From Siphonodentalium dalli (Eukaryota; Mollusca; Scaphopoda; Gadilida; Siphonodentaliidae): a DNA stretch of 64,000 bases. This document shows positions 35,042-45,860 of this stretch, one piece after another. Every line of letters begins with the position of its first letter. The stretch's first letter is position 1. The stretch spans positions 94,063,343 to 94,127,342 of the forward strand of contig CP136065.1 in the NCBI GenBank assembly GCA_032622095.1. Direction: 5' to 3'. Position numbers and translations under genes: made by a program. The notes below the pieces were generated by a model. The model saw only the letters and a list, made by a program, of their open reading frames with translations, did no database searches and was not told the DNA's origin.

Positions 35042-35645
35042 TTATTTATAATTAAAGATGAAAAGATTGTATGTTTTTGGGTGAATTGAAGCATTTAGGC
35101 AGGTACTGTAAAACTAATTTAATTATTTCTGGAGATGCCTTGTCTCCTACAAACCGTAAGCTCTGCCCGCCAATGAATATGTGTAGAAGCCCCCATTCAA
35201 TATATTAAGCAAGACGATGCTGTAATGGGGAGGGGCGGGGTGCCTCGAAAGAGTGGAGAAATTGCAACTCATATTTTCTGATGCATGATCTTGTGGCATT
35301 AGAAACATGATGTGTTGGACAATATGTTGGAGCATGCGAGTGTGATAGCCCATTTGTGGAAATTATTTCTCAAAATATTAAGAAAATATTTGTACAAAAC
35401 ATCAAAAATAAATATACATATTTGCATGGTGCTGGAAATCACTTAATAGCAATTATTATATGCCTGATAACCCCTGGAGGTGTCTTGACTGCCTGATGAC
35501 CCATCGAGGTGTCTAGATGTGTAATATGACACCTTTGGTAAAATCACGTTGATGGGTAAAAATAGCATAAATTACACTAACCGTATTTTTTTCTAATTGT
35601 CCTTTTGCCACATAACAAACCAAAGTGACCTTTCCCTAGTATATT
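35042..35645. other. giant-intron stretch, nothing recognised
   Basis: No repeat copy or gene was identified. CCTGATAACCCCTGGAGGTG and CCTGATGACCCATCGAGGTG near 35462 and 35491 are a short local duplication. Confidence 0.4.
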
Positions 35646-35677
35646 GCTACTTCTAATTAGCTTTCCACTGGGTTGTA

Positions 35678-35890
35678 CAGTAATGCTCTAAATAATCGAC
35701 TCCTTAACCACAGCAGAATTCTAGGTAACTTTTCAGGATTTAGTCGCAAATATGGCTTGTTGCCATTCATTGGAAAGCTCTCGCCAAGAGCTTTCCGATG
35801 AATGGCAACAAGCCATATATCCGACTAAATCCTGAAAAGTTACCCATAATTCTGCTGTGGTTAAGGAGTGGATTATTTAGAGCATTACTG
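35678..35890. mobile_element. TA-type MITE, family B, complete palindrome
   Basis: CAGTAATGCTCTAAATAATC and GATTATTTAGAGCATTACTG are perfect inverted ends with TA outside each. The centre is AGCTCTCGCCAAGAGCT. Unusually, 29 bases of flank are directly repeated on both sides (35646-35674 and 35893-35921). Confidence 0.9.
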
Positions 35891-36072
35891 TAGCTACTTC
35901 TAATTAGCTTTCCACTGGGTTATATTTAAAAAGGTAATATGACGGATCATTCTTTGTGTACCCTGTGATATCTCTCCTCCTCACTATTACACAGTAGATT
36001 TCCCCTGAGGTACATGTATAATGCTAACATCACCAATCATGCCACAGGGATTAGCTTTCCACTGACCTGCAC

Positions 36073-36929
36073 AAGCTTGCAAATAGTGTGTCTGTCATTT
36101 GCAGAATGAGGTCTCCAGAGGTTGAATTTGGTGACGCTATCCTGCTAAGTGGTCTAGCATCACCAAATTCATCCTGAAACTGAGCAGAATGAATTCACCC
36201 TCTGGGGACCTCGTTCTGCTTAGGCCGCATCTTCTGGGAAGTGTCTATAGTCTCAAATTACCATTGTTTTTGTTACCTTTTCACTTCTGTCCAGTTTAAT
36301 ATATCCCATAATTTGTAGAAGATAAAATTCATAATCGAGGTGACTTATGGGTGAACATCACCAACATCAACTAGGAATAAACTTCAAACTGATCATCGGT
36401 CTCTCATAGCAGTTGAGGTCTAAGCAGAATGAGGTTCCAAGAGGGTGAATTTTGTGACGATAGCTCTATTAGCGACAGGGGCGCCGGAAGCATCAAAGGG
36501 CAGGGGGGGCAGAGCCTACAAAAAGGGCACTTTTCCACAAAAAAGGGCATTTTCTCCGCAAACTTGGGAAAATAACCATAAATTCATTGTGGCAAAAATC
36601 CCTATTTTAATGGTATTTGTCGGTTTATATGGCCGTTTTGTGATAAAATTGACAAAACATTAATATTCCTTGTGAAATTGGTGGTATTTGGACCAAAAAA
36701 GTCACATTTTGCTATAAAAACACGAGATTAAACACACAAAAAGCATTTTCTGTCTCCAAAAAAAGGGCAAGTCCTGCCCCCGCTCGCCCCCCTTGGTCAA
36801 GGGCAGGGGGGTCAGCTGCCCCCTCTGCCCCCCCTCTTCCGGCGCCCCTGATTAGCGAGATAGCATCACTAAATTTACCTTCGGGGACCTCATTCTGCAA
36901 ATGACAGACACACTATTTGCAGACTTGGC
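36073..36929. repeat. family C element interrupted by a hAT MITE
   Basis: The ends are AAGCTTGCAAATAGTGTGTC and GACACACTATTTGCAGACTT. Both hairpins are present, with the right one split at the loop by the hAT element at 36476-36850 plus its 8-bp duplication. Without that insertion the unit would be roughly 474 bases, similar to other full copies. Confidence 0.8.
36476..36850. mobile_element. hAT-type MITE with perfect 8-bp target duplication, second copy
   Basis: The ends are CAGGGGCGCCGGAAG and CTTCCGGCGCCCCTG, flanked by ATTAGCGA on both sides (36468-36475, 36851-36858). The interior matches the 18317 copy closely but keeps an extra segment with CCTGCCCCCGCTCGCCCCCC. It is nested in the loop of a family C hairpin. 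Confidence 0.92.
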
Positions 36930-37039
36930 AATACATAAGTTTCACTAATCCTGCTTCACTTGGTCCCAAGGTACTGCTTCTCACTATCACACAGGGATTA
37001 GGTTTCCCAATTCCAATTCCAATTAGTTTATTCTCTTAA

Positions 37040-37430
37040 CCCTTTACCCAACAGAAGGGCCCTGTGCCAATGCATTCTCTTATATATGCGAGTCGACCAT
37101 AGGTCGCCTCGCATATATAAGAGAATGCATTGGCTTAACACATTAAAAATTATAAAATTGTTAAAGAATGTAAGAAAAAATGGTAAAAAGTGTTAAAAAA
37201 AGATTTTTTTAGGCCAATGCATTCTCTTATATATGCGAGGCGACCTATGGTCGACTCGCATATATAAGAGAATGCATTGGCACAGGGCATAACTGTAACT
37301 ATCACAATGTGGTCAAGGAGCCGGTTCCAATGATATCCATATTTGTATGGTTCTATTGAGACAGACCGAAGATATTTTAGGCTGTTGAAGCTTTATTTGG
37401 CCGGGTTTGGCCGGTTTGTTGGGTAAAGGG
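37040..37430. mobile_element. TTAACCCTTT element with paired palindromes
   Basis: The ends are CCCTTTACCCAACAG and TTTGTTGGGTAAAGGG with TTAA outside both (37036-37039, 37431-37434). Two palindromes of about 65 bases lie inside (37069-37134 and 37214-37281) with arms such as GCATTCTCTTATATATGCGA and its complement. The right palindrome is also the reverse complement of the left (AGTCGACCATAGGTCGCCT against AGGCGACCTATGGTCGACT). Between them is A/T-rich sequence. The 150-base right part contains GTGGTCAAGGAGCCGGTTCC. Sister copies are 47594-48033 and 54926-55411. Confidence 0.85.
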
Positions 37431-37434
37431 TTAA

Positions 37435-38210
37435 AACTCATAGTGTACAATTTGAGTATTGACACAACATATTTACAAATGAGAATAGCAGAAGATTGTT
37501 TTTACAATATCTGCAATAGCAATTATGTAGATTATGCCATGAATCTCTACTTTGGCTAACGCCCGTAGAGATCATAATCCACCTTACAAAGCCTGGGAAC
37601 TTTTTCAAGTTTTGACAGCGAACCTTATAAAGTTGAAAAAATAATGTGGGGAATATATTTCTTAGTTATTACCTGTTCCTTAATAATGTACTTCAATGTA
37701 GGTGAAGGTCCCAACTCAAAATTATATGATTTAAGTGACTTTGCTATATTGCTTTGCATCGCTTACAGCCTTACAATTATGGAATTTCAGTATCCTGGGT
37801 AATTAATTCAATGTTTATTGCGATATCGGCTCACAAAAGTCACAGAAAAGCATTCAATCTCAAGCTGGGACCACCCTCTAATTTGAAGTAGATTATTGAG
37901 GAACACGTATTAACAAAGAAATATATTCTCTGCCTTGTTTGTTCAATGTTATAAAGTTCCTGTCATAATGGGTCAGAACATCAAATAGTTCCCAGGTTTT
38001 GTACTGGTGGAATATGATCTCTTCGGGCATTAGCTAGAGTAGAGATTCATGGCATGATCTAGCTATTACGTACACAGATCCGAGATAGTATATGATGAGT
38101 CATAAAGCTTGGTAAACAGGATAGATTTCATGTCAATGATTTCTTTAGCTATTTAAATTTAATTTATCATTGGACCAAGAATACTATAAATAACTATCAT
38201 CATAACTATA
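37435..38210. other. giant-intron stretch with an inverted repeat
   Basis: The text TATGCCATGAATCTCTACTT near 37532 faces AGTAGAGATTCATGGCATGA near 38038, and GGAATATATTTCTTAGTTAT-like text near 37651 faces AACAAAGAAATATATTCTCTG near 37912. This is a diverged fold-back unit of about 550 bases. No gene is present. Confidence 0.5.
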
Positions 38211-38309
38211 TACAGTAATGCCCTAAGTAATCGACTCCTTAACCACAGGGTATTACGGTAAGTAGTTAATAGTTTATCATTTGCTCGCTGTACATTTACA
38301 TTGGGATGG

Positions 38310-38767
38310 TCTTTATCCCCTTCTATACTAAATGGATTATCCCAGTCAGTTAAAAAATGTACATCGGAATAGTCTACTATTGATTTTGAGGGATGTTATT
38401 AAGGTGATAAAAGCAGACGACAGATTAATAAAAAAGCAGAATGAGCCCTATTTATTAAGGGAATTTTTTTAAGATAATAAGTTCAACATTATTAAACTTA
38501 TTATCCCCTGAACATTCCCTATGGGATAACTACAGTAATGCTCTAAGTAATCGACTCTCTATATAACGACAGCAGAATTATGGCTTGTTTCCATTCATCG
38601 GAAAGCTCTCAGGGAGAGCTTTCAGATGAATGGCAACAAGCCATATTTCTGACTAAATCCTGAAAAGTTACCCATAATTCTGCTGTCGTTAGGAAGTCGA
38701 TTAATTAGGGCATTACTGTACACATCAATGATGCTTTAGAATAGAAATGGTTAACTTACTGTAATCC
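38310..38767. mobile_element. family G element split by a TA-type MITE
   Basis: The left part (CCCCTTCTATACTAAATGGA ... CCCTATGGGATAAC) and the right part (CATCAATGATGCTTTAGAAT ... GGTTAAC) are halves of one family G unit. They are separated by the MITE at 38533-38718. A short family B fragment also lies just to the left at 38213-38272. Confidence 0.65.
38533..38718. mobile_element. TA-type MITE, family B, nested in family G
   Basis: CAGTAATGCTCTAAGTAATC and TAATTAGGGCATTACTG are the ends with TA at 38531-38532 and 38719-38720. The uninterrupted family G sequence at 44935-45010, read in complement, is GGGATAACTACTCATCAATG, with a single TA at this point. This supports TA target duplication. 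Confidence 0.85.
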
Positions 38768-39002
38768 CATAGGAATTGCTTAGATAATAAGTTCAATGGT
38801 CATTTTTAAAACTTATTATCTGACCATTTCAATGATACTTTAGTATAGAAATGGTTATAGTTACACTCAGGAATAATTAAGAACCGAAACTGTCATCGGA
38901 TACAAGTATTTTAATTATGGAAATACTTCTGTCAGTTTTGAATTCGTGCTCCAAGTTGTGTGAATTTAAAACTGAGCAAAAAATAATACTGCGCAAATTT
39001 AA

Positions 39003-39326
39003 AGGGGTACTGTACACTAAATCCAGGCATTTATGGAACCATCTCCTTTTATACTCAACATAATATATGCAACAAATTAATGAATTTGAGCCATGGATTA
39101 TTGCAAATTACACTCATGTGCTCTATGAACAATGCAAACAGCCAAACAACATGGTAATTATAATTAAATGATTTTATGGCTCCAGCCATTTATTCATCGT
39201 TTATTGAACACACAAGTGTATTTTGCACTAATCCATGGCTCAAATTCATTCATTTGTTGCATATATTCTGTTGAGTATAACAGGATATGGTTCCATAAAT
39301 GGCTGAATTTAGTGTACAGTCCTCCT
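39003..39326. mobile_element. TTAA-bounded palindromic element, family H
   Basis: The ends are AGGGGTACTGTACACTAAAT and TTTAGTGTACAGTCCTCCT, with TTAA outside (38999-39002, 39327-39330). The inner arms (AATTTGAGCCATGGATTA and TAATCCATGGCTCAAATT) match the 14652 copy. Confidence 0.72.
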
Positions 39327-39478
39327 TTAAATACGATTAAGGTATACCTCAGTAGCTATGTTGCCATTGAAGTACAGAATGGGCTAATTTCTCAGTCAAA
39401 GCTTTATACAAACATATAAATCAAAATTTATATTAGCTCTATATATCTTGCAAATAAACTATGACATGAAGAGCCATA

Positions 39479-39550
39479 CAGTAATGCCCTAGACTTCTTA
39501 ACCACAGCAGAATTATGGGTAATTTTTCTCACTGAGAGCTTTCCGAGAGC
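39479..39550. repeat. family B MITE fragment
   Basis: It shows the left end (CAGTAATGCCCTAGACTTCT, AACCACAGCAGAATTATGGG) then jumps to the centre (TCACTGAGAGCTTTCC). The right arm is missing. Confidence 0.6.
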
Positions 39551-39618
39551 TAACTGTCCCTGAAAAGAACTCAAATACAAAATGGTATTTATATGAAAAT
39601 CATTAAATCCTTTTTATG

Positions 39619-39690
39619 TTTACCCATACCATAGTATGGTAAACATAGTGTCGTTGCCCGGATTGACCACTCGTCGTTCGTCCGTCTGTC

Positions 39691-39721
<31 letters not shown>

Positions 39722-40090
39722 AGACACTTTACGAGTAATGCGATAACTCAAACATTTTCTATCCGATCGAAACCAAATTTTGTATATGGGTTTCTCAGCC
39801 CAAAATACAGATCGAGTTCGAATTTGGGTTTGATCCCAGATTTTGTTACAGAGTTATGGCCCTTTTTCAACTTAGAATTCACGCATTCTGCCATAACTCA
39901 AACATTTTTTGATTGGAACCAAATTTGGTATGTGAGTTTCACAGCCCAAAATACAGATCGAGTTCGAATATGGGTTTGATCCGATTAATTTGAAAGGAGT
40001 TATGACCCTTTTTCGAGAAAAAACATTTTTTTTTTTAAATTGGATTTTTTTAGATTTAGCTCCTTGCTAAATTTAGCATATACAAACAGA
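39619..40090 (+). repeat. dispersed repeat with (TCTG)n/(TCCG)n tract
   Basis: GTTTACCCATACCATAGTATGGTAAAC forms a short palindrome at 39620-39646, then GTCGTTGCCCGGATTGACCA and a TCTG/TCCG tract at about 39676-39722. The body repeats TTTGGTATGTGAGTTTCACAGCCCAAAATACAGATCGAGT-type text twice at about 180-base spacing. It belongs to the same broad class as the 28953 repeat. Confidence 0.65.
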
Positions 40091-40099
40091 TACAAATAT

Positions 40100-41735
40100 T
40101 AAATTTTGTTTGAACTTTAATAACAATAAAAAAAAAGTTTAATAATAACAAATATTGACACTTTCATTTATTTTAGTTTTATACGATTAATTAGGTGTGA
40201 TATCCTGTTTTGAAAATATGAAGATTTTATTGCAATAGTTTCATGTAATATAATGATATCAATAAATTACCATGTGAACATCCAGAGTATATGAGAGGAC
40301 ATTTTATAGATGTTGTCATTCCAAGTGAAATCTGTTATGAAATGAGTGATGACATATTATACAGAGCTCTGGTGGTCAAGATAAACAACACTGGTGGCTG
40401 GCTGTTTGTTTATTCTAACTGTCAAATTGATTTATGGCAGCATAAGACTGTTGTTTATCCTATTCTTGAAATTGCATTACAGGGTGAGATAAGAGCCCCC
40501 ACTCACCTATATAAGACTTAGTGTCTTCTAAATTCCATTAATTTGCTTCAAAAATAATTAACCCTTTCCAAGGTTTCCATAGACACATGCTATAATGTAC
40601 ATGGACTCTTCTTCATATCTCTTAATATCTGTTGGGTATCTTTGCACACTATTCACTTATATAAATTTTGGTTTTGACTGATTAATTGATTTTTGAAAAA
40701 TATATTAACCCTTCAGAAATGTGCTTTCAATTTGAAATTAAAATAACAGCTGATGGCCAATATGATTTATCTATGCAATGGGAATCAGGCAGATAAATAT
40801 ACAATGACTATTGTAAGTGATGACTTGTTTTGAAAATCAATATGGTAGATGTTAGTGTTTCCAGGAACCTTATTTTCCCATTTGTTCATATTTTCATGGT
40901 TGATTGAATTTTAGGGGCCACAGAGCACTTAGAAGATTAACATTGAAGGTTGTGGCTTTTAGTGTCGAAGCTACTTGTAAAACATTGTAATGTGTGAAAC
41001 CATTTAATTGAGGGCTAACTTACTTTCTTTTATATGAACGATTTAGTGGTCATAGGGGCAAGCATCCTCATCATATTATGTCTGTATAACATTATATAGA
41101 TAATACTTTTGAATTGTATAAACTACATATATTTTTGAAAACCATGCATACACCCCTGTTATGAAACACTTAATCTTATTTAATACACAGGTCAGATCTG
41201 ATCTTATATCTGTCCATGTTTGATAAAGAAATAACTGGGGAGAATGGGGGGGGGTAATTAAAGTACCATTTAAATATGAGATGGAATCCCCTACATGTAT
41301 GTCATTCTAAGCAGTCTGGCTTGTCAACAAATTATAATTTCTCTTTAGAAGTGAATAAATTTTGAATATCTGGCATGTCAAAAGTGTTAAAGATAGGGAT
41401 TTATCACTTTTGCTTCCAATGAGTTAACTTAAACTCCTAAACATGTCCTCCGAAATCACTAAACCATTGGATCTCACAGTGAGAGGTCCTTGGGTGAATA
41501 GGGACAGAGTTATGAGATTTAAAACTACTCCTCCCCACCCCAAATACTTTAACCCTTCCTTAAGACAAATTATTTGAGCTTTTGATTTCAAGTTGGGTAC
41601 TGATATATGGATTAATTCCTGTGATCATATCTTTGACAAATTATCAATTATGACTAGTCGCTATCGCCAAGGTATGGGTTAAACATCTGCCGATCGTGAT
41701 CGGCCTCTCGTTTATAAAGCGTTAGTTGAGAATTT
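40100..41735. other. giant-intron stretch, no gene supported
   Basis: A 76-codon plus-strand frame at 40291-40521 has a protein-like composition but no recognisable motif, and its hydrophobicity does not resemble a missing TMC segment. The flanking TMC exons already join without a gap. Otherwise nothing is recognised. Confidence 0.4.
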
Positions 41736-41739
41736 CAGA

Positions 41740-41990
41740 CTTCAAATCTATTTTACTTTCAACATACCCTTATAAAAATGTTCAGCGTTAACTAAAATTC
41801 ATATAAGCTTGTGAGCGAGATAGGAAGATATCATAAGCCAATAAAAATTATAACAAATGATATTGTCCCAATTGTGAAAAATATTTTTTAAATGAAGAAC
41901 ATTTTATACAAGAATGTACACTTTACAATAGCTTGAGGGAATCTATTTTAAATCCGACAACATATTGGGATACAAATCACATCTACAGTA
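41740..41990 (+). pseudogene. C-terminal fragment of a LINE ORF2
   Basis: In one frame the text gives CPNCEKYFLNEEHFIQECTL followed by YNSLRESILNP, a C-x2-C...H...C arrangement typical of the C-terminus of animal LINE ORF2 proteins. The part upstream (SEIGRYHKPIKI in a second frame) also fits such proteins, with a frame break and a stop between. The same fragment occurs on the minus strand at 46790-47300. A family B MITE follows at 41996. Confidence 0.65.
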
Positions 41991-41995
41991 ATGCC

Positions 41996-42090
41996 CTAAA
42001 TACTAAATGGTGCCATATTTCCGACTAAATCCTGAAAAGTTACCCATAATTCTGCTGTGGTTAAGGAGTCGATTATTTAGGGCATTACTG
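41996..42090. mobile_element. TA-type MITE, family B, internally deleted
   Basis: The ends CAGTAATGCCCTAAATA and TATTTAGGGCATTACTG have TA on both sides (41994-41995, 42091-42092). Most of the left arm is missing, so the unit is only 95 bases. Confidence 0.8.
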
Positions 42091-42092
42091 TA

Positions 42093-43860
42093 TAAAGAAT
42101 ATGTCAAAATATAAAACGAATTCATTAAAAAGTTATAACTTAGCCAAACCTACTGACCCTTATTTTTAATGACTTTTAACCCCAACACAATATATTTTGC
42201 CTCTGGTACCCCTGGGGTCGTATTCACCGAGTGGGTTTATTTTATAAACCAGGTAGTTTATTTGGTAGCGGCTGAACGCACAAGGTGTCTTCGGTATAGC
42301 GTTAATGACTCATGCTATCGATGATGTGATTGACCAAATCTAACAGATTTGCCATTTGTATTTGTCAATGTATTATGACTAAATCTCGGGCACTAACTGG
42401 CCACAATCTGCATGCATAGCGGTATACATTGTGCGTATAATTTTAAAGAGACTCAGACTGGCCGGTGTGTATATATATATGCAATCTGTCATATAAATCA
42501 TAATGTTCAATGTCTTGTTTCATGTATACATGTATTAATTGAGGTCTCCGGTGTGGGGGTGCATCCCCACCTTGATAATCTCAAATGCACCACCCTTCAA
42601 CCAGACCAAACGCGTTTGCGTAATTCATTTGCACCCTGTGGTCACTAGCCGGGGGTATCAAAATAATCTATACTGGGCGAACCACGGCGTTGTAAATTTC
42701 CAACCTGACGGTTGAAACTTTCGAATAATTAGCAGTTTTTGACTGGCCACAGAGGAGGAACAAGGACACATGCTTGCCAAGTTTTGGAAATTTCCGAGCT
42801 GACACCCAAATAGGGTCGGTAAATTTCCAACTGATGGCTTTCTCTGCAGTCAATCATTTTGACCAAAATTATGAGAATAATGGTAAAAAAAAACAACGAA
42901 TTCCTTAGTAAAAAAAAAACCCTGTCGCCACATGATGAGTGGAGTTTGTTGGATGCTATAGAATTTAAGCACAATCCAAATACTAGACATGATCTATATA
43001 TTCCTTAACATTTCGGAAGAAATTGCTTTCCGGCACTGCATGGTGGATGGTTTCGGTCTCTTTGTTTTCAAGGATGTTGATGTTTCAATATTGCACTATA
43101 TGCTCAAAAAGTGTTGCGTTCATCTGTTATGTACCCCATCTTTTCCATCGGTTACTCATAATTGAACTCAACCAAACATGTACTGTTACTCTGCTATGCG
43201 CAGCATGTTTTTTGTACACAACCTGTGGTCAATCCATGATTGTCCCCCAATCACCTTGATTGAATAATCCTATACTGCGCATCGATGTCTTCCCATCGAT
43301 GTCCACTGAGAAGTTCGCATTGAGCGTCGCCTGGTATAAACTACCTGGACTATATATAAACCCAGCTGGTGAATACCACACCAGATGTCTCAAAATACCA
43401 CAAAAATTAGCTTCCTATGAGATAAATGTATAACCCTAGTTTGACATTTCATGCTTCAAATGCCCCTGTTATATCTGCTTCTCACTGTACCTCAGGGATT
43501 ATCTGTTACTTATTACCTGTACTCCAGGTGGCCAGGTGTTTTTTATAATGTTTGTGTTTGCTCTGAGGGACTGTTCAGTGGCAGGGGGAATAAAGTAGTG
43601 ATTAATGTTAAATCAATTTATCAAATACAGGCACCTCATGGTTAGGATAGTGTTACATAGCACACAAGCTAGCCATGGTTTAATAGTAAATATACAGCAA
43701 TAAAAAGCCAATGTACTCAACAGATGAAATACAGTCTCATGCAGAACACAGCAGGTGACATTGCTTTGATAAGTATAAAAGTGCTGTGTTGGCATTTAGA
43801 ATATAACAGGGGGTAGTATCAAACTTTGGCATGCCAGGGTGCAGGAAATAGCAAAGAGAG
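42093..43860. other. giant-intron stretch, no gene supported
   Basis: Near 42690-42850 the motif GGAAATTT/AAATTTCC recurs (GTAAATTTCCAACCTGACGG and GTAAATTTCCAACTGATGG among them), again like sub-terminal transposon motifs but without definable ends. The remaining short frames are unrecognised. Confidence 0.4.
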
Positions 43861-43864
43861 TTAA

Positions 43865-44120
43865 CCCTTTCATGACGGGAGCTGCGCTGGTGCAGCATTA
43901 AAGATCCTGTGCCTGTGATTCTCTTATATATGCAAGTCTCCATAGGGAGCATCGCATATATAAGAGAATGCACTGGCTTAACAATGTCAAGGTAAATATT
44001 GTTAGGCCAATGTATTCTCTTATATATGCTAGGCTTCCAATAGGAGACTCGGATATATATAAGAGAATGCATTGGCACAGGGTTTTCACAAAATTTTAGA
44101 AATCACCAGTCACGGAAAGG
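43865..44120. mobile_element. TTAACCCTTT element with two palindromes, CATGACGGG subtype
   Basis: TTAACCCTTTCATGACGGGA opens it at 43861 and CACGGAAAGGTTAA closes it at 44124. The two TATATA palindromes are at 43917-43968 and 44014-44072. The left part holds GTGCAGCATTAAAGATCCTG. Relatives are at 16048 and 61356. Confidence 0.8.
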
Positions 44121-44471
44121 TTAAACTTTAGAAGGGCTATACCTGCATTGAAACATGGGGGCTGATCAAGCTCCACCACTCCTCCATGCCTATCGCATTG
44201 ACCAATGACGTATATAATAATAGTTTACATTCATGCATTGATCAAATGTGACAAAAACGAGGGTGCAGCACATCTGAACTCGCTCCCTAATCCAAGCAAA
44301 AATTTTGAATGGTTAGAAACTTCAACACCAACAGTTGAAATTTCAGGCTGGCAAGTAGGTTGAGATTGTTCCTATATTCAGCCAAACCAAATGTTGATAA
44401 TTTAATTTTAAGCCAATAGTAGAATATTTTCTAATTTGGGATGTAATGAAATATGTCTTTTCATTTTTCAG

Positions 44472-44553
44472 GCATGGCAGCAGTTTAAATATGCAGCTAA
44501 GAATGTATTGTACCAGTTTGAATTATGGGCTAGCTCCTTTAAACTTATAGAAG
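44472..44553 (+). CDS. TMC exon 4
   Basis: The acceptor is CATTTTTCAG|GCATGG and the donor GAAG|GTATGT. It encodes AWQQFKYAAKNVLYQFELWA and SSFKLIEG, phase 0 to phase 1. The ELW...IEG pattern matches the conserved segment just before the first membrane helix in TMC proteins. It follows an intron of 19,516 bases. Confidence 0.92.
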
Positions 44554-44938
44554 GTATGTTAATAATACATTGTATATCATTAATTTACACTTTATAGCTG
44601 CACCAGGCAGAGCCATGGAGCAGCATAGAGACCTGAGAAATTTCTTCTCCATAAAATGTGTCACTTTTCTCTCTGTTTCCCCCTATCTTATATCAAAACA
44701 ATAAATAAACAGAGTATGTAATATGAATAAAAGTTAAGTAGTTAAATAATACCATGACAATAATATAAAAATCTTTATAAATTTATATATCATATATACA
44801 GTGAGCAGTAATAGATGGCATACTGAATGTGGTTTGTTTTCACTCCAAGAAAAATTCCAAAATAGGTTTAGTGAAATTTTCACGATTTCTGTATCATGCT
44901 ATTTCCGAAATACAGATGTCATAACAATTTTACATTAA

Positions 44939-45190
44939 CCCTTTCTATATAGTCTTAATTAAGCATCATTGATGAGTAGTTATCCCATAGGATATATTCA
45001 GATAATAAGTTCAAAAGGTCGTTTGTTGAACTTATTATCTAAACATTTCCCTCAATAAAATAGGACCCCTTCTGTGTTTTTATTTATCTGTCATCTGCTT
45101 CTGTCACTTGTACATCCCTGTAAATCAAAATAGACCATTCAGATGTACACTTTATAACTGACTGGGAGAATCCATTCAGTATAGAAAGGG
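44939..45190. mobile_element. TTAACCCTTT element, family G, near full length
   Basis: TTAACCCTTTCTATATAGTC at 44935 faces TTCAGTATAGAAAGGG at 45190. The right TTAA is mutated to TTTT. An internal inverted pair reads GATAATAAGTTCAAAAGGTC against GTTGAACTTATTATC. It lies in the intron between exons 4 and 5. Confidence 0.72.
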
Positions 45191-45582
45191 TTTTTTGAGT
45201 ACTTATAAATTATTACTGAATTATCATTCCAAGTCTTTAAAAATCTGAAACTTGCATGAATATCAATTTTCAAAATAAATAGCTAAAGGACCTCAAGACA
45301 TTTCAAGAGGGTTCATGCAAAATAATATAAATTTTATAAAAGTCTGTAAATGACTGTCATTAGATCAACAAGTACCGGTACATGAAAAATAGATAGACTT
45401 CGTTCTTATTTTCATTATTAATAGATCTCAAATAAGAGATTTCACATATCAAAACCATTGTTATGCAAACAATACTGTTACAGTGGAATTACTGATAAAA
45501 CTCCAATTAGTCCAATAAGATATAAAATATAAGTAAAACTTGGTGTTTATGCAAATAAATTGTATTGTATCTTCTATTACAG

Positions 45583-45860
45583 GACGTTTCGGATCAGCCA
45601 CCCTGTCTTACTTTTACTTTATACGATGGTTGATGTTTCTTAACATCTTCATCATGGTGTTATCTATCGGCATCGTCACCATTCCCCACTTGGCGCTGAA
45701 GCCCCACAGCTTTGAGGACAGCATGCCAGTTGAAAATGAGACAATTTTCCAAAAAGAGTCTATGGAATGCAGCAATGGTTATAATATATATGTGGAAAAC
45801 TTCACACATTCCGACGAGCGTGTGTGGAGTGATAGTATAGTTGACTTCTTACAGGGAACT
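45583..45860 (+). CDS. TMC exon 5, first membrane segment and extracellular loop
   Basis: The acceptor is CTATTACAG and the donor AACT|GTAAGT. It encodes GRFGSATLSYFYFIRWLMFL, the rest of a hydrophobic helix (NIFIMVLSIGIVTIPHL), then a polar loop with possible N-glycosylation sites NET and NFT, ending IVDFLQGT. FG-x3-x-SYF-x-F-R is a strongly conserved TMC stretch. Phase is 1 in and 0 out. In vertebrate TMCs this loop is extracellular. Confidence 0.95.

Noticed and set aside
40291-40521. 76-codon plus-strand frame in the giant intron, considered as a missed TMC exon
   Set aside because: Exons 3 and 4 already join in phase with the expected TMC spacing, and this peptide has no counterpart in TMC proteins that I recognise.
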